Below, one piece after another: positions 17,440 through 28,835 of a stretch of DNA of 64,000 nucleotides. A program made the position numbers and the translations under genes. The notes beneath the pieces were generated by a model that saw only the letters and a program-made list of their open reading frames with translations, had not been told where the DNA came from and ran no database searches. How positions within the stretch are numbered: the first letter of the stretch is position 1; every line of letters starts with the position of its first letter. The stretch comes from Corydoras sp. C115 (lineage: Eukaryota > Chordata > Actinopteri > Siluriformes > Callichthyidae): assembly GCA_019802505.1 (NCBI GenBank), contig JAFMOC010000719.1:38354-102353 (forward strand), read 5' to 3'.

Positions 17440-18739
17440 TTACTTAACGTCGCCTTCTTCTGAGCTTTGGCTACAGAGTTTATGAATTTTTCCATGTCTG
17501 GGAAAAAAATCACTGACCTCTACAGTTTTCACAAATGTTGCGTCAAGAAATTGATTCAATTCTGTAATGGAATATAGTTTCAGATCGTCAGCCACCGATG
17601 CTGTGTCGGAGTACTGAGAAAGGTTATCATCCTCCATCATGCCCACCTCCTGACTGCCCTGGCCAACTTCAAGCTCGGCGGATGGATGATCAATAACTTT
17701 GTTTGTTACGCTCTTTGCTTCTACAGATGATCCATCTGTAGGTGTGTCTGAATCTGTAACTATTTTTGTCCCATCTTCCACATTTTAACTTCCAGCTGTG
17801 TTAGTTGACTCAATAACCACGGTAGGTGTTTCTGTATTTATTGGTCCTCTACACACACCTCTGTATTACAGGGTTGCAGGACACGGGCCTTCTTGGTTGT
17901 GTTCTTCTACTTCTCTGTGTGGACCGGCTGAAACACCTCCACAGCATCAGCGCCGGCACCTGAACATTTTAGGACTGGCTCAGATGCAGCGCTGGTGCTT
18001 TTAACAGCAGCAGCTTATGAGGGCTTCTCTCCCTGTTTGACCTCACTGACCTCAGGAGTTAGTCCTGATCCAGTGCCAGCTGCCCTGTTCCCCCCACTGC
18101 TGCTACCTGTCTCATCATAGTCCTGTCTGTGCTCTGAGCAGTCTGATTGTTTTTTGTCTGATCTTGCCACACCCAAAGCACCTTAGAACCCCAGCACACA
18201 CGAAAACACAGTATGATTTGTTCTCATGAATGATCTTGAAGGAGACCTCCAGAACAGGTTCCTTCAGGATCATGATGACATTGCGGCGGAACATGGTTAC
18301 ATGCTGCAGAGCAATCGTCCCTGCACTTCAGAGGGGCCTTCTTAATGTTGCTGAGGACCTGGCCGAACTGTGCCAGCTCAGCATGTAGTTTTTTTTATTG
18401 GGGACGTTGGTGGGAACGTTATTAATGACGACGCGGGTTGTGACTGAAACCATCGGAAAGATCGGATAGAAGCCTTCACTCACCGTGATTCCAGTCTCAA
18501 CCAATCGATCCACGAAGCACCGCTCCTTTAGGAAGGTGATCACTGCCTTATTCATTTTAGAAAACGATATGATGTTTTCGCATCCGATCACCTGGTCCAT
18601 TGCCAGTAGAACCTCTTCCATGGACACGCCTGTTGGGGACGGACACCGCCTGTCGATGCGATACCGGCTCATCTTCATCAGTGTGCATCGTGGCCATGCC
18701 GCTTAAACCGCGGACTGTTACCGCTCCCAACCAGGACAC
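17440..18739 (-). pseudogene. Tx1-like ORF1 (gag-like) remnants
   Basis: 18678-18328 carries PTGVSMEEVLLAMDQVIGCENIISFSKMNKAVITFL and GFYPIFPMVSVTTRVVINNVP, an RRM/gag-like N-terminal region. 17781-17440 is acidic with ...SITELNQFLDATF near the end, as in ORF1 C-termini of such elements. Between them about 18000-18330 reads only as broken fragments. Confidence 0.5.
17790..18010. other. No independent feature in the ORF1 interior
   Basis: This stretch continues the Tx1-like ORF1 remnants. It holds no intact frame I would call. Confidence 0.4.
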
Positions 18740-18805
18740 GGGTTACCTACAACCCTGTGGTTTATTAACCCTAGAAAAGTTACGAAAAAATAATCCGGTG
18801 TTCTC

Positions 18806-18806
18806 A

Positions 18807-18852
<46 letters not shown>
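18806..18852 (+). repeat. (CA)n microsatellite
   Basis: An uninterrupted CA run of about 46 bp near the 5' end of the minus-strand Tx1-like element. 18853-19136 is AT-rich and holds nothing I recognise. Confidence 0.9.
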
Positions 18853-18854
<2 letters not shown>

Positions 18855-19136
18855 CCACCTCCATACGCTACTCCCACAAACTCCCAGCATGCACAGAGAG
18901 AGAGAGAGGGAGAGATTTAAGTTGTAGTGTTTGTATATGTGAGATTGATTATTAACATATTTTAATAACCTTAATAATTTCTAATACAATGTGTTATGTA
19001 AATAATTTTTCAATTGTTTCAAATATTCTTCTGTAAATCTGGAATTTATTTGACTTTTATAGTACATTTGATGCAAGTAATAGCGCACTTCATAAATAAC
19101 TGTAGTTTTACTTTAAATTATTAGGTCAGATTAGGT

Positions 19137-20345
19137 CTACAAACAATGCCCCCAGCTCCTGAAACATCTCTGGAAGTTTCTGAGGGTAATCTGGCACAGA
19201 GGGAAGGTAGCCGAACAGTGGAGGTATGCTGAGGGAGTGTTGATACCGTCGTATCATCTCACTGCTCAGCGCCGAATGCAAGATCTTTTTCATGAGTGTG
19301 TCTCAACATCTGACAGACTTCCTCCTAAAGAATGCGTACATTGATACCTCCGTCCAGAAGGGAATACCTGGATGCCTGGAACACACAGGTGTTGTGACGC
19401 AGCTGATCCGTTAGACAAGAGAATGCAAAGGAGACCTGGTAGCTCTTTGGCTCGACTTGGCCAATGCCAACGGTTCTATTCCACACAAGGTAGTTAAGGC
19501 AGCACTTGAAAGACACCATGTTCCCGACAAATTCTGTAGCCTCATTGTGTGCTATTACAGCAACTTCAGCGCGAAAGTTTCTTCGGGCCGAACAACATCA
19601 TCTTGGCATCGCCTTGAGAAGGGGATAATTACCGGCTATACAATCTCTGTAACCCTCTTTTCACTGGCCATGAACTGCATTGTAAACTCTGCTGAGGTGG
19701 AATGCAGAGGGCCAAAATCAAGATCTGGGACACTATAAGAGCCTTCATGGATGACCTAACAGTGACATCATCATCTGTTCCAGGGTGCAGATGACTCCTT
19801 CATGTCTGCTAAGTCCAGGTCTCTGGCCCAAAGGAAGGGCAAAGTGTCTGACAGGTTCCGCTTTGTTCTGGGAGAAACAACAATCCCAACAGTCACTGAG
19901 AAGCCTGTCAGAAACTTGGGCAAGATCTTTGACAGTTCCCTAAATGATTCAGCTGCCATCCAACAAACTAAGCGCGAACTGTCCATCTGGCTTACAGCGA
20001 TTGACAGATCTGGCTTACCTGGTAAATTCAAATTCAAAAACCTACCAGCAAGGTGTCCTGCCGAGAATACTCTGGCCCCTATTAGTCTATGAAGTGCCGG
20101 TAACAACTGTAGAAACTCTAGAGAAGTCCATCAACCAGTGCCTGAGATGGTGGCTGGGACTCCCTCAGTCCTTGAGCAGCATCGGCTTGTATGGCCATTC
20201 CAACAAGCTGCACCTACCCTTCAGTGGACTAACGGAGGAGTTCAAAGTCACCCGTTCCAGAGAGGTGCTATTGTATAGGGACTCCAGACACAAAAATGTC
20301 TCTGCAACATGCATCCTCGTAAAAACTGGAAGGAAGTGGTGATGA
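19137..20345 (+). mobile_element. Non-LTR retrotransposon RT fragment, possibly R2/NeSL-like
   Basis: Plus-strand pieces: a KIFF..VSQHLTDFLLKNAYIDTSVQKG and GCLEHTGVVTQLIR stretch (19280-19420), ALWLDLANANGSIPHKVVKAALERHHVP (motif A, 19440-19520), WHRLEKGIITGYTISVTLFSLAMN (19600-19680) and AFMDDLTVT (catalytic MDD, about 19742). A C-terminal part reaches 20345. Frames change several times. The LDLANA.GS.PH style points to an R2- or NeSL-like group, but that subgrouping is uncertain. Confidence 0.55.
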
Positions 20346-20363
20346 TTAGAGTGTTAAGATTCA

Positions 20364-21465
20364 TTAAAAACAAAAAGTTCTGTCCAGACCCAGTCCACTC
20401 ACAGTTTGCAGGATCCTGTATGCCACTGCCCTCCATACAAGATCCTTTGGGCCAAAGTGGAGTCTGCAGATACTGCAGTCTGAAAGCAGTGGTGCTGCTG
20501 GCCAGGTGAACCAGTCCTTGTCCTCCATCATCTTTTGGCAGGTAGAGGACAGCCTGAAGAATCCAGTGCAGTCGGTCCCAGAAGAAATCAAACAGCATTG
20601 CCTGTATCTTGGATAAAATGTTAGGTGGGGGATCCACACACATTAATTTGTTCCATAGAACAGAGGCAGCGAGGTTGTACAGCACCTTTATCGTATTAAT
20701 AAAAAGGCCTCCAGAACCTTCCACATGTACTCTTGTTCTAATCTGTCAAATGCTTTTTCCTGATCTAAGAACATGAGCCCAGTTTTTAAATGCAGAAGTC
20801 TGGTGAGGTCTAAAACATCCCGAATTAAAAATATATTGTCCAAAATGGACCTACCAGGCACACAGTACGTCTGGTCAATGTAAACAATCTGCTCCATCAC
20901 CCCAGTCTCGAGGCTAATGTTTTTGAGAGCAGCTTGCAGTCTGTGCACAGTAATGACACGGGGTGCCAGTTCTTCAGCTTAATCAGGTCTCCCTTCTTTG
21001 GCAGCAGTGTGAGGACGGCGCTCCGGCTGCTCACAGGGAGCTTTCCTTTTCTTACACTCTCTTTTAGAACGTCCAGCACATCCTCACCCAACACTGACCA
21101 CAGTGCCTTGTAAAATTCGTCAGGGAGACCATCAATGCAAGGAGCTCTGCCACTCTCCATCCACTGCAGGGCCTCCTGTACCTCATCCATGAACAGATCA
21201 GCATCGAGTGCTGTGGCAGACTTCTCGTGATCCTGGCCTGCATCTGGAGAAAGGCCCTCTCTGTGTCCTGTGCCTCGACCCGCTCACTCTCATACAGCTT
21301 TGAGAAGAAACTGATTGTCTGCTGGCGTATCTCCGAAGGCTCAGAGACGAGATCCTGTGATTCATTTCGCATGGCATACATAAACCTTTTGCACGGCATA
21401 CATAAACCTTTTCTGACCATTTTTACACTCAACACCAAAGAATAACTTAGAAGCATCCAATTCAT
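20364..21465 (-). pseudogene. Tx1-like reverse transcriptase remnants (second copy)
   Basis: Minus-strand frames 21190-20897 (SGRAPCIDGLPDEFYK to LCTDCKLLSKTL), 20948-20688 (TYCVPGRSILDNIFLIRDV and FLDQEKAFDRLEQEYMW) and 20724-20300 (post-palm region LWNKLMCVDPPPNILSKIQ, FFWDRLHWILQAVLYLPKDDGGQGL). The YADD-containing section is missing between 20700 and 20690, where the motif-A block runs straight into the C-terminal block. Confidence 0.65.
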
Positions 21466-21721
21466 TCATGTTTTAAGAGCTTTGATGTGTTCTTGATCTC
21501 CTGTGGTCTCTGATAGAGTCTGAGTTTAGTCATATCAGACTCTAGCTCTTTTAGAGACCTAGTTATTTCACTAGTGACATTTTGAGGGTACTGCTGGCAG
21601 AACATTTTAATCTGTATCTTTGCAATGTCCCACCACTGCTGTAATGATTTAAAAGACGACTTCCGAGGCTTAACCCTTTAATGTCCTCACCAAGAAAAAA
21701 GCAAAGGAAAAATTATTTATT

Positions 21722-22062
21722 TTTTTTATTATGGGGGAGTCCCCATGCCCATCCAGGGGAGAATGTTTCGGGCGCTGGGCAGATACACCCAGGACAGGGC
21801 ACCAATCTATCGCTGGGCACACACTCACTTACACAGACATATACACAAACACACTCTATATGGGGCAATTTGGAGAATTCACCTTTGAATTGACCTTGAT
21901 CCATATTTTTGGACTCTGGGAGGAAACTGCAGAACCTGGAAGAAACCCACGTGGACACAGGGACAACATGGAAACTCCACCCAGATTGGGATTTGAACCA
22001 GGAATCCCTAGCGCTGAAAGGAGAACATGCTAAACCACTAAGCCACTGTGTCACTCCAAAAT
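21722..22062 (-). repeat. tRNA-derived SINE, copy 1
   Basis: The head on the minus strand (GTGGCTTAGTGGTTTAGCA with polymerase III A- and B-box-like segments) is followed by the conserved body CTCCCAGAGTCCAAAAATATGG and tail GGATGGGCATGGGGA. Nested in the piggyBac element. Confidence 0.75.
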
Positions 22063-22240
22063 CATAAAATTTTAACAATAATTATAATAATAATAAAACA
22101 TTAACAAATAGTAACAACAACAATAAAAAGCAATAATAAAGTGCAATGACATGCTAACTTTGTTAACTTTTGTGCCCTTTTTTGAAATACTCTTGTGTGA
22201 TGTACAACAGCACTAATGGTTTTTCAGCATTGGATCCAGT

Positions 22241-22715
22241 TTATTTCTTGTGGTATGCTATGAAGCATTGCTGACTTACATTAAGACATTGCATTATCTT
22301 TGCCAAATGCTCTTCAATCTCTTGTGGACTAGTTTTGATTGGTTCCCTTAACTCTTGAGCAGAAAACAGATTTGTCTGTTGCGCAATATGTTCAATCATA
22401 TTGTCAGTGAAGAGTGTTTTGAAGTACTGGAATGGTGTCTTCACAGCATCTGGGGGCTCAAATCTTGAATCAGGAACCTGGAATGTCCCAATGTCTTCAT
22501 GTTTCTAGATTTCCTCCCTGCCTTTGTTTAGGCCTAGGGTGAAGTATGGTTACTTGTGTCCTCTGGCTCCTCTAGGGAAATTGTTTTCAGGGAGTTTTTC
22601 CTCTTTCATCTTTATCTTACGGGGTGACGGTTTAGAAGATGAACTTGTAGAGACTATGTCCTCATCATCCATTGACTCAAAAGATGTTTCTCCAGAATCT
22701 ACTGTTTGGATGGGC
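22241..22715 (-). pseudogene. piggyBac (PGBD-type) transposase, N-terminal remnant
   Basis: On the minus strand 22444-22241 has TPFQYFKTLFTDNMIEHIAQQTNLFS and PQEIEEHLAKI, the N-terminal region of PGBD-like transposases. Upstream (22715-22560) is an acidic/Ser-rich stretch with DDEDIVSTSSSSK. The DDD catalytic domain is absent: the rest of the element to 22070 is non-coding or SINE. The copy is therefore non-autonomous. Confidence 0.7.
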
Positions 22716-22719
22716 TAAA

Positions 22720-23476
22720 AAAACATAGATATTCTAGATAATTTAGATCCTCTATTTTATAATCCTCATCACTCAGATCAACATCAGACTCAACATCAGA
22801 CAGAATGAGGTCTTGGACCTTTAAATATTTTTGTGTCCATCTATTATTTGCAAAAAAAAATTAATAAATAAATTTAAAATATTAATAATAATAAAATAAA
22901 GGATAATAAATAAGGGAAAAATAGCATACAATTTGTTGAAAAATGAACCACTTTCCTTGTGTGTGACAAAATCTGTGAAATAAATAGATTGAAATATATT
23001 GCATGTAATAACAATAAATGTGTTGCAAAAACAAAATATGAATGATCAGAAATTTTTAATTCAAACCAAAAAGTTGGTTCTAATTACTATAGCTAAGCAT
23101 ACTGTATCTACTTTTACCATAAACGGCCATCTCAATGGTATTAAAAAAATTATTTGACCCTTATAAAACATATTTTTGCTTTAAAAAGTTTGATTAAAGC
23201 CTCTCAAACTACACTATGCAAAGAAAATATGCTTATCTTTGAAAATTTGGCCAAAAAACGTCCGAATGTGTGGCTTGTTTTGCTGGTTGCCGATTTCGTC
23301 TATGGAGGTGAACTTAAACGTCATACTACTAAAAGACAAAGTGACCCCTAGTGATTTTTTTTGCATAACATGTCTCTACCGAATGGTAGATACGGCACAA
23401 TCAGGTTAAATTAAGTTTAATAACGTTTTCAATAAGATATAGTGACTGAAGGTGTGCTCTACCAAATGGTTGAGCA
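22720..23476. other. Non-coding interior of the piggyBac element
   Basis: AT-rich sequence with no frame I can support. It contains no recognisable transposase segment. Confidence 0.5.
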
Positions 23477-23675
23477 GGACGTTAAAGGGTTAAAAACCAT
23501 CCAAAAATAAATAAAACACTCTTTAAAATGAACATCATTTAAAAGCGCTGTATTAAAATGCCAGTGTGCACTCCGGGGCTTTACCTGAGCTTTTCTGTCC
23601 GTGCATTGGACTATACAATGATCTGTAAAACCAACTGGAGATATAAAACAGCGTATAAAAGTGGATAAATGATGT

Positions 23676-24027
23676 TTCATTCATTATTCATTATCTCCCG
23701 CTTTATCCTCTAGTAGGGTCGCGGTGGGGTTCCCCATGCCCATCCAGGGGAGAACGTTTTGGGCACTGGGCAGATAGACCCAGGACAGGGCGCCAATCCA
23801 TCGCTGGGCACACACTCACTCACTCACTCACACTCTATATGGGGCAATTTGGAGAACTCAATTGAATTGATCCATGTTTTTGGACTGTGGGAGGAAATCG
23901 GAGAACCCGGAGGAAACCCACGCGGACACAGGGAGAACATGGAAACTCCACCCAGATGGGGATTCGAACCAGGAATCCCTAGCGCTGAGAGGCGAACGTG
24001 CTAACCACTAAGCCACCATGTCGCCCT
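23676..24027 (-). repeat. tRNA-derived SINE, copy 2
   Basis: A full-length-looking copy: GGCGACATGGTGGCTTAGTGG head, GGTTCGAATCCC B box, CTCCCACAGTCCAAAAACAT body, and an AGCGGGAGATAATGAATAAT tail on the minus strand. It splits the second Tx1-like LINE. Confidence 0.8.
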
Positions 24028-24555
24028 AAATGATGTTTAAAACAATAAAATCGATCAAGTCTGGCTAAAGAGAGCGTATTATCTATAGAATAAACCCATG
24101 TATACTGTCTCTGATTACTGTGTATATCACGCCATACATCAGATAGAGAGCCATCACTGTCTGAATCTCCATCTTTATCCATGGGAACCTCTCTTTTGGC
24201 CTGTTTGGTCTCAGTTTCACGCCCCTGCCTCTTTCTCTTACTAAGTACTTTAAAAACAAGTTCCTCCACCATTTCAATGTCCTCAGTATCTAGGAACATA
24301 ACAGTATTGACCCTTGTCTCTTCAATTTGCCCCGGTTCTACCATCTCGTGCCTTTTCACCCCTGGCTCCACACTGGGCTCCTCTATTTGTGGTGCAGGTA
24401 CTGAACACACCTCATCTGCCTGTTCATCCTCTGTACTGTCACCTGCAGTGGACTCACCTGCCTTGTCCACCTCGCACTCTGGGATAGGAGCCATTTCCTC
24501 CACAACTGAACATGCAGCAGCCGCAATGGGAACAACCACAGCAGGTCAGGCATTT

Positions 24556-24559
<4 letters not shown>

Positions 24560-24594
<35 letters not shown>
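24560..24594 (+). repeat. (GA)n microsatellite
   Basis: An uninterrupted GA run. 24595-24780 is AT-rich with nothing recognised. Confidence 0.9.
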
Positions 24595-24597
<3 letters not shown>

Positions 24598-24780
24598 GCT
24601 TAAATATTGTGATTTTATATGTTCATATGTTAAATTTTTTTTATAGGTTATAGGTTAAAATTGGTTGGGTATGAAAGTTTTACAATCAAAGTGAAGTTGA
24701 AAACTTGTTAATAAACACTTACAGTTAGAAGAGAGAAAAAAGCCAGCAACTCTTCACAAGTTTAGTAATCTCCATAAGGG

Positions 24781-25309
24781 TGTCAGGTTGGGAGGGTTGG
24801 GCCCCTCCCCCCTGCCTCCCGTGTATCGGGGTTTGGCCGTTCGGGGTTTCCGTAGGTAGGGCCCATCCCCTTGAGCAGGGATTGGGTCCTACCTGATCAC
24901 GTGTGGCCTGCTGACTGCATTTCTGGGATCCCGCCCTAGCAGCCAGCAGGCCAGCATTCTAGATTGAGCTTCTGCTCACACGCCACGTCGGAGTTTCAGA
25001 GTGGTGTATTGTTTTTTTCTGCAGTTCGCTTCCGGCTTTCCACGCCGAGCACTCAGCGGCTATTCCGCTGTTTGTGTTATTTTGTTTTGTTTTGTTTTCT
25101 AGTTCGTGTACGTTTCGTCGTGTGGTCAGTGGAGTTCCCGCTGTTTTAAGTTCTTTCGGTCTATTTCGGATCACGTTTCCTCCAGCGGAGTTCCCGCTGC
25201 GAAAGCTAATAAAAGCTTTTGTATTCGCTTACCTGGTCACCTGGCTCACTATTTCCTCACCGCACCGCGCTGCACCGCCATTGTTCGGACAGCGGGCCCC
25301 GATGTGACA
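24781..25309 (+). repeat. Family-2 5' LTR
   Basis: 529 bp, TGTCAGG to TGTGACA. It contains an AATAAA-like GCTAATAAAAGC near 25205. Confidence 0.9.
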
Positions 25310-25564
25310 TAATGCTGGCCTCCCACAACAGTAGCCGAGTCCAGGATTCCTCCTCCGGGTAAGTGCACACTTTTTCATATTCTTGCGCGCATGCGTCCCC
25401 CGGCTTTCGTCCCGGGTTTGTTGTTTATTAGCGCTAGCAACGTTAGCGTCCGTGCTAACCGCGTTCAGCCGCGTTTCCCGGCTTTCGCCCCGGGTTTTTA
25501 AATTTTTTTTTTATATATATACATCAGTAGCTGCGTTAGCTTAGGTGCTAGCCCGCTGGTGTAT

Positions 25565-25835
25565 TGTGGTTCGAGCTGCAGCATTCGGCTATTTACATCG
25601 GCGTTAGCCCCGCCTTTAGCCGCGTTTTCAGCAGCTGCATCTGGCTATTTAGATTGCCGTTAGCCACGCCGTTAGCCGCGGTTTCCGCTGCAGCATTTGG
25701 CTATTTAAATCGGCGTTAGCCACGCCATTAGCCGCTTCCTCCAGCTGCAGCACCGGCTTCCTTAGCTCGGCATTAGCCCTGCCTTTAGTCGAGTCCCTGG
25801 CTGCAGCATTCAGGTTTATTAACTCGGCACTAGCC
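25565..25835 (+). repeat. Tandem repeat of about 57-60 bp in the family-2 leader
   Basis: Four to five diverged copies of a GCTGCAGCATTCGGCTATTTA..CGGCGTTAGCC..GCC..TAGCCGC unit. Confidence 0.75.
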
Positions 25836-26151
25836 ATGCAAGTAGTTGCCCCATCTGTGGTGATTGGCTTTCTTAGCCTGGCGCCGGCCACGCCGTTTAG
25901 TTCTCGCTGCAGTACTCGCTCCCCGGAGGTTGGAGCGAGGAGGGGCATCGATCGGGTCCCAGAGTATGGGGAGATTGTTCTCCCTCTCTCAGCTTCGGTC
26001 AAGCTCCCGGCACCCTGTGACAGGGTGGCGTTAAAGCCACTCCCGTATATTATCGGCTGTCGCAGGGTGTTCGACCTGGTCACCAGTCGACTGGTCAACC
26101 AGTTACCTCTCCCGTCTCCTGGGTCCTGCGCTGAGGTGGGCCGAAGGCCTA

Positions 26152-27265
26152 GTGGCCACCGGGGACGTCTGTCTCACCTCAGCGAGCCGTTTCGAGTCGG
26201 CATTCTTAGCCCGGTTCACCCCGGGTTCAGATGCCGGCTCCATGGGTGATCACCTGGACGCGGTGAAGCTGCCTCTTCCGTGGCGCGATCCAGCGCGCGG
26301 GTCGAAGCGCGAGCATCCGCGTTCCTCCGCACGTCTCCCGCCGTGGGAGATTCCCGGTCCCAGGGTTCATCCACTGAGCGAGTTTTTTCTCGCCGCTCGG
26401 GATTCGTCGCGCGCTCCTCCGTGCGAGTCTTTTGACTCCATGGAGGACCCTTTCAGTGAGCTGGGGCTGGCTGCTCGGATCCCATCTTCGGCTCCTCCGT
26501 TGGACCCTTTCTCCACGGAGGACCCTTTCAGCTCTCTCTCTCTCGCCGCCCGGGTCCCGCCTCACGCTCCTACGTGCGAGTCTCCTGACTCCACGGAGGA
26601 CCCGTTTGTCGAGCGTCCCCTCGCCGACCGGTCCGCGCTGCGCGCCCCTCCGTGCAGGTCTCTTTACTCCACAGATGCCACGTTCAGCGAGTTCTCCCTC
26701 ACTGCTCGGGTTCTGCCTCTCGCCTCGCGCCGCGTCTCGCACTGCACCTTGTGTTGCTTCCCACAACGCTCTGGAGGAGGCTTCTCCTCAATGCGTGTTT
26801 CCTCGTGGTTCTCCCCGCGATTCCCCTCGCGTTGCCCCTCACAGCCCTCCGCGCGTCGCCTCCCGCGATTTCGCTCGTGGTTCTTCTCGAGCTGCGCCCC
26901 GCGCTGCATCTCGCGCTGTGTCTAGCGCGGTGCCTCGGGGTATAGTTCTCGTCGCTTTGTATGAGGCTTCTCCTCAACGCGTGTTTTCTCGCGGTTCTCC
27001 CCGCGATTCCCCTCGCGTTGCCCCTCACAGCCCTCCGCGCGTCGCTTCCCGCGATTCCACTCGCGGTTCCCCTCGCACGGTCCCTCGTGCTGCGTCTCCT
27101 GACACTCTGGTGGGGACTTCACCTCAACGCATGTTTCCTTGCGGTGTTCCCCACGATTTCCCTCGCGTAGCCCCTCGCAGCCCTCCGTGCGTCGCTTCCC
27201 ACGATTCTGCTCATGATTCTCCTCGCGCGGCTTTTCGTGCTGCTTCACCACACGTGATCAGGTAG
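26152..27265 (+). CDS. Family-2 repeat-rich ORFs (Ser/Pro/Arg-rich), function unknown
   Basis: Two overlapping plus-strand frames. 26152-26925 begins with MATGDVCLTSASRFESAFLAR and carries repeated ..APPCESFDSMEDPFSELGLAAR units of about 27-30 residues. 26432-27265 carries SPRDSPRVAPHSPPRVASRD repeats. The two frames hand over within the array, so one may be a frameshift of the other. No gag, protease or RT motif is visible. Both strands stay open because of base composition, so coding is only moderately supported. The repeated DPFSEL.LAAR unit in frame 1 looks the most protein-like. Confidence 0.35.
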
Positions 27266-27550
27266 GACCCAATCCCTGCTCAAGGGGATGGGCCCTACCT
27301 ACGGAAACCCTGAACGGCCAAACCCCGATACATGGGAGGCAGGGGGCAGGGGCCCAACCCTCCCAACCTGACATATCGCCCCCCCTTCTCGTGCTGCAGC
27401 GAGAAGCAGCACGAGAAGCCGCGCGAGGAGAATCATGAGCAGAATCGTGGGAAGCGACGCGCGGAGGGCTGCGAGGGGCTACGCGAGGGGAATCGTGGGG
27501 AACACCGCAAGGAAACATGCGTTGAGGTGAAGTCTCCACCAGAGTGTCCC
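27250..27550 (-). repeat. Inverted internal copy of the family-2 3' end
   Basis: 27258-27375 is the reverse complement of the first 120 bp of the family-2 LTR plus the polypurine-like tract. 27390-27545 is the reverse complement of the element's own repeat coding at 27563-27720 (arms meeting at CCAGAGTGTC..GACACTCTGG). The result is a long palindrome centred near 27553. Confidence 0.75.
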
Positions 27551-27559
27551 TCGTGCTGC

Positions 27560-28545
27560 GTCTCCCGACACTCTGGTGGAGACTTCACCTCAACGCATGT
27601 TTTTCTCGCGGTGTTCCCCACGATTCCCCTCGCGTAGCCCCTCGCAGCCCTCCGTGCGTCGCTTCCCACGATTCTGCTCATGATTCTCCTCGCGCGGCTT
27701 CTCGTGCTGCTTCTCGCTGCGCTCAGGGTGACACGCTGCAGGCGCCCCAACGTGTTTTTCCCCGCGTTGCTCCTGGCGCCGCCCCTCTCATTGCCCCTCG
27801 CAGTTCTCCCCGGGTTGCCCCTCGCGATTCCTCTCGCGACTCGCCCCGCGTCGTGCCGCGCGATATCCAGGGTGACATTCAGCACGCGTCCCAACGTGCC
27901 TCTCCTCGCATTGCCTCTCGGGGTGCCCCTCGCGTTGCCCCTCACAGTCCTCCGCGCGTCGCTTCCCGTGATTCCGCTCGCGACTCCCCTCGCGCGGCTT
28001 CTTGTGCTGTTTCTCGCAACGCCCAGGGTCACACTCTGCAGGCTTCGTACCAACGCGATTCTTCTCGCGTCACGCCCCCCACGCGTTCACAAGGGGTCTC
28101 GCCATGCCAGTACCCTTAAGAGGGTACACCCCTCTAGCGCTGACTTGGGGTCATGCCCCCCGTGCACTCACAGGAGGTCACGGCGCTCCCGCGTCCTCAA
28201 AGGGCCCCGTCACCCTTATACCTACAAGAAGGCACGGCGTCACCACTCACACAGGAAGTCACGGTGCCACCGTGCTCACAGCGGGTCCCTCCTCCTCTTC
28301 TCCCTCATAGGGGCACCTTGCCCTCACGCCCTTCGTCCTTTACGACGCCCCCGCATGCTCAAGGGGTCACGTGCGCCTCGTGCTCAAAAAGGGTCACGTC
28401 GCCCACACCCGTACACGGGGTCACGGTGCCGCCGCACCCTTACGCACGGCATCCCTGCACACTCCAGGGGCCTCCACGCTGCCCTCGAGCCCCCTTTCTG
28501 TTTTTATCGGTGCCCCCGGGTGCCTTTGCCCCCTGGTTGTATTGG
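27560..28545 (+). other. GC-rich Ser/Pro/Arg repeat tail of family 2
   Basis: The same kind of repeat continues in several frames (LARSPRAASR-like, then proline/serine-rich). No single frame is convincing. It ends at the polypurine tract. Confidence 0.4.
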
Positions 28546-28556
28546 GGGGGGCGATA

Positions 28557-28830
28557 TGTCAGGTTGGGAGGGTTGGGAGGGTTGGGCCCCTCCCCCCTGC
28601 CTCCCGTGTATCGGGGTTTGGCCGTTCAGGGTTTCCGTAGGTAGGGCCCATCCCCTTGAGCAGGGATTGGGTCCTACCTGATCACGTGTGGCCTGCTGAC
28701 TGCATTTCTGGGATCCTGCCCTAGCAGCCAGCAGGCCAGCATTCTAGATTGAGCTTCTGCTCACTGGCTCACTTTCCTCACCGCACCGCGCTGCACCGCC
28801 ATTGTTCAGACAGCGCGCCCCGATGTGACA
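28557..28830 (+). repeat. Family-2 3' LTR, internally deleted
   Basis: 274 bp. Matches the 5' LTR at both ends but lacks the roughly 255 bp between GCTTCTGCTCAC and TGGCTCACT. Confidence 0.9.
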
Positions 28831-28835
28831 AAGGG

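Larger units (their letters stand above)
13046..18760 (-). mobile_element. Tx1-like non-LTR retrotransposon, disrupted
   Basis: On the minus strand the order is ORF1-like protein (18739-17440), APE endonuclease pieces (17260-16100), linker (16041-15586), reverse transcriptase (15530-14840) and RT-thumb/C-terminal part (13560-13046). Stops and frameshifts are frequent. An L2-type LINE is nested inside the YADD region (13575-14830) and a 393-bp insertion lies in the endonuclease (16423-16815). The protein style (RMHWEQEVFFSHGT, GFLSVDQEKAFDRVDH, WVLPQLSYRGRVLVINN) is that of Tx1-type ORF2 of fish and frogs. Confidence 0.75.
21674..23489 (-). mobile_element. piggyBac-like element with TTAA target duplication
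   Basis: TTAA at 21670-21673 and 23490-23493 flank terminal inverted repeats CCCTTTAATGTCC (21674-21686) and GGACGTTAAAGGG (23477-23489), which match at 12 of 13 positions. The Tx1-like LINE reading resumes on both sides, so the insertion boundaries are exact. Inside are a transposase remnant and a nested SINE. Confidence 0.9.
20300..24540 (-). mobile_element. Second Tx1-like LINE, disrupted by piggyBac and SINE
   Basis: On the minus strand: ORF1/endonuclease remnants (24539-24040, ending SNQRQYTWVYSIDNTLSLARLDRFY), a GFTDHCIVQC and SAHWHFNTALL segment (23680-23494), then, beyond the nested piggyBac, linker and RT (21669-20300). RT motifs are GRAPCIDGLPDEFYKALW, LTLLPKKGDLIKLKNWHPVSLL, GLMFLDQEKAFDRLE and later LPKDDGGQGLVHL. 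Stops and frame changes show it is dead. Confidence 0.75.
24781..28830 (+). mobile_element. Family-2 non-autonomous LTR retrotransposon
   Basis: The 5' LTR (24781-25309) and 3' LTR (28557-28830) share the TGTCAGGTTGGGAGGGTTGGG start and CCCCGATGTGACA end, and are flanked by a 5-bp duplication AAGGG (24776-24780 and 28831-28835). A polypurine tract (TTGGGGGGGGCGA) precedes the 3' LTR. The interior has no gag or pol: only GC-rich repeats and a Ser/Pro/Arg-rich coding stretch. An inverted fragment of its own 3' end lies inside at about 27255-27550. Confidence 0.9.

Noticed and set aside
26227..28053. Minus-strand long ORFs in the family-2 element
   Set aside because: They are antisense to the repeat coding and arise from low stop frequency and the internal palindrome.
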